Part shown: in pieces, positions 61,504 to 64,000 of the stretch
Position numbering within the stretch: position 1 is the stretch's first letter
Layout: each line of letters opens with the position of its first letter
Assembly: GCF_900100495.1 (NCBI RefSeq)
Contig: NZ_FNCT01000010.1
Location: 1 to 64,000 of the forward strand
DNA from: Pseudomonas benzenivorans
Lineage (GTDB): Bacteria; Pseudomonadota; Gammaproteobacteria; Pseudomonadales; Pseudomonadaceae
Direction of reading: 5' to 3'
Length of the DNA stretch: 64,000 nucleotides
Notes under the pieces: model-generated
What the model saw: only the letters and a program-made list of their open reading frames with translations
The model's database searches: none
Told to the model about the DNA's origin: nothing
Program-made: the position numbers and the translations under genes

Positions 61504-62300
61504 ACCAGCAGCCATCCGCCGGCGTGGAACAGATCGAAGCCGCTGCCCTGGCGCTGCGCGCCGCACGCACCGGGCAAGCGCCGATCGCGCAGATCTCCGC
61601 CACCTTCGGCATCGACAGCCTGGCCGATGCCTACGCGGTGCAGGAACTCAATACCCAGCGGGCCCTGACCGACGGCCGTCGCCTGGTCGGACGCAAGGTC
61701 GGCCTCACCTCCAGCGCCGTGCAGCAGCAACTGGGCGTGGACCAGCCCGACTTCGGCATGCTGTTCGCCGACATGGAAATTCTCGATGACGGTGAGATCG
61801 ACTGCAGCCGACTGATCCAGCCCAAGGCCGAGGGCGAGATCGCCTTCGTCCTCGACCGCGACCTGCCCAATGCCGACACCACCCTGGCCGAGCTGATAAG
61901 CGCCGTGGGCTACCTGCTGCCGGCCATAGAGATCGTCGACTCGGCCATTGCGGACTGGAAGATCACCCTGGTCGACACGGTGGCGGACAACGCCTCCTCT
62001 GCCCTCTACGTACTGGGCAAACAGCCGATCAAGCTATCGGCGCTGGATCTGCGTCTGGAAGGCATGCTGCTGGAGAAGAACCGCGCCCTGGCCTCCCTCG
62101 GTGTCGGCGCCGCCTGCCTGGGCAATCCGCTGGATGCCTGCCTATGGCTGGCCCGCACCATGGCCGAGATCGGCCGCCCGCTGCATGCCGGCGACGTGCT
62201 GCTGTCCGGCGCGCTCGGCCCGATGACCCCGGTGGTGGCCGGCGACCATCTGCACCTGCGCCTGACCCGCCTGGGCGAAGTCGGCTGCCGCTTCGTCTGA
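61500..62300 (+). CDS. mhpD: 2-keto-4-pentenoate hydratase
   Basis: A 266-residue hydratase of the MhpD/DmpE/FAH-like family that converts 2-hydroxypenta-2,4-dienoate to 4-hydroxy-2-oxovalerate. Family features are GRRLVGRKVGLTSSAVQQQL, QPDFGMLFADM and the metal-site region PKAEGEIAFVL with acidic residues near 111-113. Its ATG overlaps the hydroxylase stop (ATGA), so it is translationally coupled; a longer in-frame reading upstream lies inside the hydroxylase gene. Confidence 0.94.
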   Translation: MNQQPSAGVEQIEAAALALRAARTGQAPIAQISATFGIDSLADAYAVQELNTQRALTDGRRLVGRKVGLTSSAVQQQLGVDQPDFGMLFADMEILDDGEIDCSRLIQPKAEGEIAFVLDRDLPNADTTLAELISAVGYLLPAIEIVDSAIADWKITLVDTVADNASSALYVLGKQPIKLSALDLRLEGMLLEKNRALASLGVGAACLGNPLDACLWLARTMAEIGRPLHAGDVLLSGALGPMTPVVAGDHLHLRLTRLGEVGCRFV

Positions 62301-62348
62301 TCACGTCCTGCGGCGCCGCAGATCGCGCCGTTCACTGGAGAGCGCTAC

Positions 62349-63293
62349 ATGAGCATCAAGCAAAAACCGAGAGTCGCGATCATCGGACCGGGCAATATCG
62401 GCACCGACCTGATGATCAAGATCATACGCAACGCCCGGCATCTGGAAATGGGCGCGATGGTCGGTATCGACCCAAGCTCCGACGGCCTGGCGCGTGCCGC
62501 CCGCATGGGCGTGGCCACCACCCACGAAGGCGTACTGGGCCTGGTCGATCTGCCGACGTTCGCCGATATCGACTTCGTCTTCGACGCCACCAGCGCCGGG
62601 GCCCACGTCCACAACGAGGCGTTCCTGCGCGCGGCCAAGCCCGGCATTCGCCTGATCGACCTGACTCCGGCGGCGATCGGCCCCTACTGCGTGCCGGTGG
62701 TCAACCTGGAGCAGAACCTCAACCAACTGAACGTCAACATGGTCACCTGCGGCGGCCAGGCCACCATCCCCATGGTCGCCGCGGTATCGCGGGTAGCCAA
62801 GGTGCACTACGCCGAGATCATCGCCTCCATCGCCAGCAAGTCCGCCGGCCCCGGCACCCGCGCCAATATCGACGAGTTCACCGAAACCACCAGCAAGGCC
62901 ATCGAGGTGATCGGCGGGGCGGCCAAGGGCAAGGCGATCATCATCATGAACCCGGCCGAGCCACCGCTGATCATGCGCGACACCGTGTTCGTGCTGTCGG
63001 AGGCCGCCGACCAGGCGCAGGTGGAAGCCTCCATCGAGGAAATGGCCGCCGCGGTGCGGGCCTATGTGCCGGGCTACCGGCTGAAGCAAAGGGTGCAGTT
63101 CGACGTCATCCCCGAGTCCGCGCCGCTGCACATCCCCGGTCTGGGCACATTCAGCGGCCTGAAGACCTCGGTGTTCCTCGAAGTCGAAGGCGCCGCCCAC
63201 TACCTGCCGGCCTATGCCGGCAACCTCGACATCATGACCTCCGCCGCCTTGGCCACCGCCGAGCGCATGGCGCAATCGATGCTCAACGGCTGA
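62349..63293 (+). CDS. mhpF: Acetaldehyde dehydrogenase (acylating)
   Basis: A 314-residue enzyme that turns acetaldehyde, NAD+ and CoA into acetyl-CoA. The cofactor motif GPGNIG is at residues 13-18, and the catalytic Cys134 is in NMVTCGGQATIP. It forms a channelled complex with the aldolase encoded next. CTGGAGAG precedes ATG 62349. Length matches BphJ/DmpF/MhpF. Confidence 0.95.
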   Translation: MSIKQKPRVAIIGPGNIGTDLMIKIIRNARHLEMGAMVGIDPSSDGLARAARMGVATTHEGVLGLVDLPTFADIDFVFDATSAGAHVHNEAFLRAAKPGIRLIDLTPAAIGPYCVPVVNLEQNLNQLNVNMVTCGGQATIPMVAAVSRVAKVHYAEIIASIASKSAGPGTRANIDEFTETTSKAIEVIGGAAKGKAIIIMNPAEPPLIMRDTVFVLSEAADQAQVEASIEEMAAAVRAYVPGYRLKQRVQFDVIPESAPLHIPGLGTFSGLKTSVFLEVEGAAHYLPAYAGNLDIMTSAALATAERMAQSMLNG

Positions 63294-63304
63294 GGACTCA
63301 GATC

Positions 63305-64000
63305 ATGACTTTAGATCCAGGCAAGAAGCTCTACATCTCCGACGTCACCCTGCGCGATGGCAGCCATGCGATCCGCCACCAGTACTCGCTGCAGAACGTC
63401 CAGGACATCGCCCGCGCGCTGGACCAGGCCAGGGTCGACTCCATCGAAGTGGCCCACGGCGACGGCCTGCAGGGTTCCAGCTTCAACTACGGCTTCGCCG
63501 CCCACACCGACCTGGAATGGATCGAGGCGGCGGCGGACGTGATCAAGCACGCCAAGATCGCCACCCTGCTGCTACCTGGCATCGGCACCGTGCATGACCT
63601 CAAGGCCGCGTACGACGCCGGTGCCCGTGTGGTGCGCGTTGCCACCCACTGCACCGAGGCGGATATGTCCAAGCAGCACATCGAATACGCCCGCAGCCTC
63701 GGCATGGACACGGTCGGTTTCCTGATGATGAGCCACATGATCCCGGCCGAGCAGCTGGCCGAGCAGGCCAAGCTGATGGAGAGCTACGGCGCCACCTGCA
63801 TCTACATGGCCGACTCCGGCGGGGCGATGAACATGCAGGATATCCGCGAGCGCATGCGCGCCTTCAAGGCGTTGCTCAAGCCCGAGACCCAGACCGGCAT
63901 GCATGCCCACCACAATCTCAGCCTCGGCGTGGCCAACTCCATCACTGCGGTGGAGGAAGGCTGCGACCGCATCGACGCCAGCCTTGCCGGCATGGGCGCC
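63305..64000 (+). CDS. mhpE: 4-hydroxy-2-oxovalerate aldolase (partial, runs off right edge)
   Basis: The first 232 codons of a DmpG/BphI/MhpE-type aldolase that splits 4-hydroxy-2-oxovalerate into pyruvate and acetaldehyde. The active-site arginine, metal-binding aspartate and histidine are Arg17, Asp18 and His21 (VTLRDGSHAIRHQ), at the same numbers as DmpG. The metal-binding GMHAHHNLSLGVANS follows near residue 200. TGAGGA lies upstream of ATG 63305, 11 bases after mhpF. Confidence 0.95.
   Translation, partial: MTLDPGKKLYISDVTLRDGSHAIRHQYSLQNVQDIARALDQARVDSIEVAHGDGLQGSSFNYGFAAHTDLEWIEAAADVIKHAKIATLLLPGIGTVHDLKAAYDAGARVVRVATHCTEADMSKQHIEYARSLGMDTVGFLMMSHMIPAEQLAEQAKLMESYGATCIYMADSGGAMNMQDIRERMRAFKALLKPETQTGMHAHHNLSLGVANSITAVEEGCDRIDASLAGMGA

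Overview
The window reads as a chromosomal segment of a high-GC Pseudomonas-type gammaproteobacterium (Pseudomonas sensu lato, possibly a stutzeri/mendocina-like lineage). The evidence is the Pseudomonas-style ben, cat, pca, pob, van and ferulate genes, an OprD-family porin, PcaR-, PcaQ-, BenR- and VanR-type operators, and several families of short intergenic palindromes (GTAGGAGCG/CGCTCCTAC, GTAGGGTGCGC/GCGCACCCTAC and CTCTCCC/GGGAGAGGG types). No rRNA, tRNA, CRISPR array, intact insertion sequence or phage gene was recognised.

Layout. (1) 1-4308: the tail of an unknown gene, a chemoreceptor, and an orphan FAD-dependent dehydrogenase of the 3-ketosteroid dehydrogenase/fumarate reductase type. 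(2) 4666-22188: a 17.5 kb run of co-oriented minus-strand genes, read from high to low coordinates as benR, benA-B-C-D-K, catB-C-A, benE, benF-like porin, pcaI-J-F, pcaB-D-C. It covers benzoate uptake and dihydroxylation, catechol ortho-cleavage and the lower beta-ketoadipate steps to succinyl-CoA and acetyl-CoA. (3) 22427-27130: pcaR, an AEC-family permease, pcaG, pcaH and pcaQ (protocatechuate branch). (4) 27150-29363: divergent pobR/pobA (4-hydroxybenzoate to protocatechuate). (5) 29573-40203: a six-gene envelope/export operon (SDR, DUF1302, DUF1329, Ycf48-like, MMPL/RND, secreted unknown protein) divergent from a XylR_N/V4R sigma-54 activator, with a clear -24/-12 promoter between them. 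(6) 40779-52339: vanAB and vanR, a TetR regulator, an HSL-type esterase, coniferyl aldehyde dehydrogenase, a MarR regulator, fcs, vdh and ech, which funnel coniferaldehyde, ferulate, vanillin and vanillate into protocatechuate. (7) 53078-57868: a degraded zone with a Fic N-terminal remnant, a broken porin, a C-terminal aldehyde dehydrogenase remnant, two small secreted proteins, a TetR regulator and unrecognised decayed sequence. (8) 57869-64000: an mhp-like meta-cleavage operon (hydrolase, VOC extradiol dioxygenase, flavin hydroxylase, mhpD, mhpF, mhpE) running off the right edge.

Together the genes form a lignin-monomer/aromatic-acid catabolic island with both ortho branches and one meta branch, each with its own regulator: BenR (benzoate), PcaR (beta-ketoadipate), PcaQ (protocatechuate), PobR (4-hydroxybenzoate), VanR (vanillate), a MarR protein (hydroxycinnamates) and a sigma-54 activator (unknown aromatic). 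No CatR-type regulator was found beside catBCA. The least understood part is the sigma-54-controlled DUF1302/DUF1329/Ycf48/MMPL system; the substrate of the meta-cleavage operon is also unassigned.
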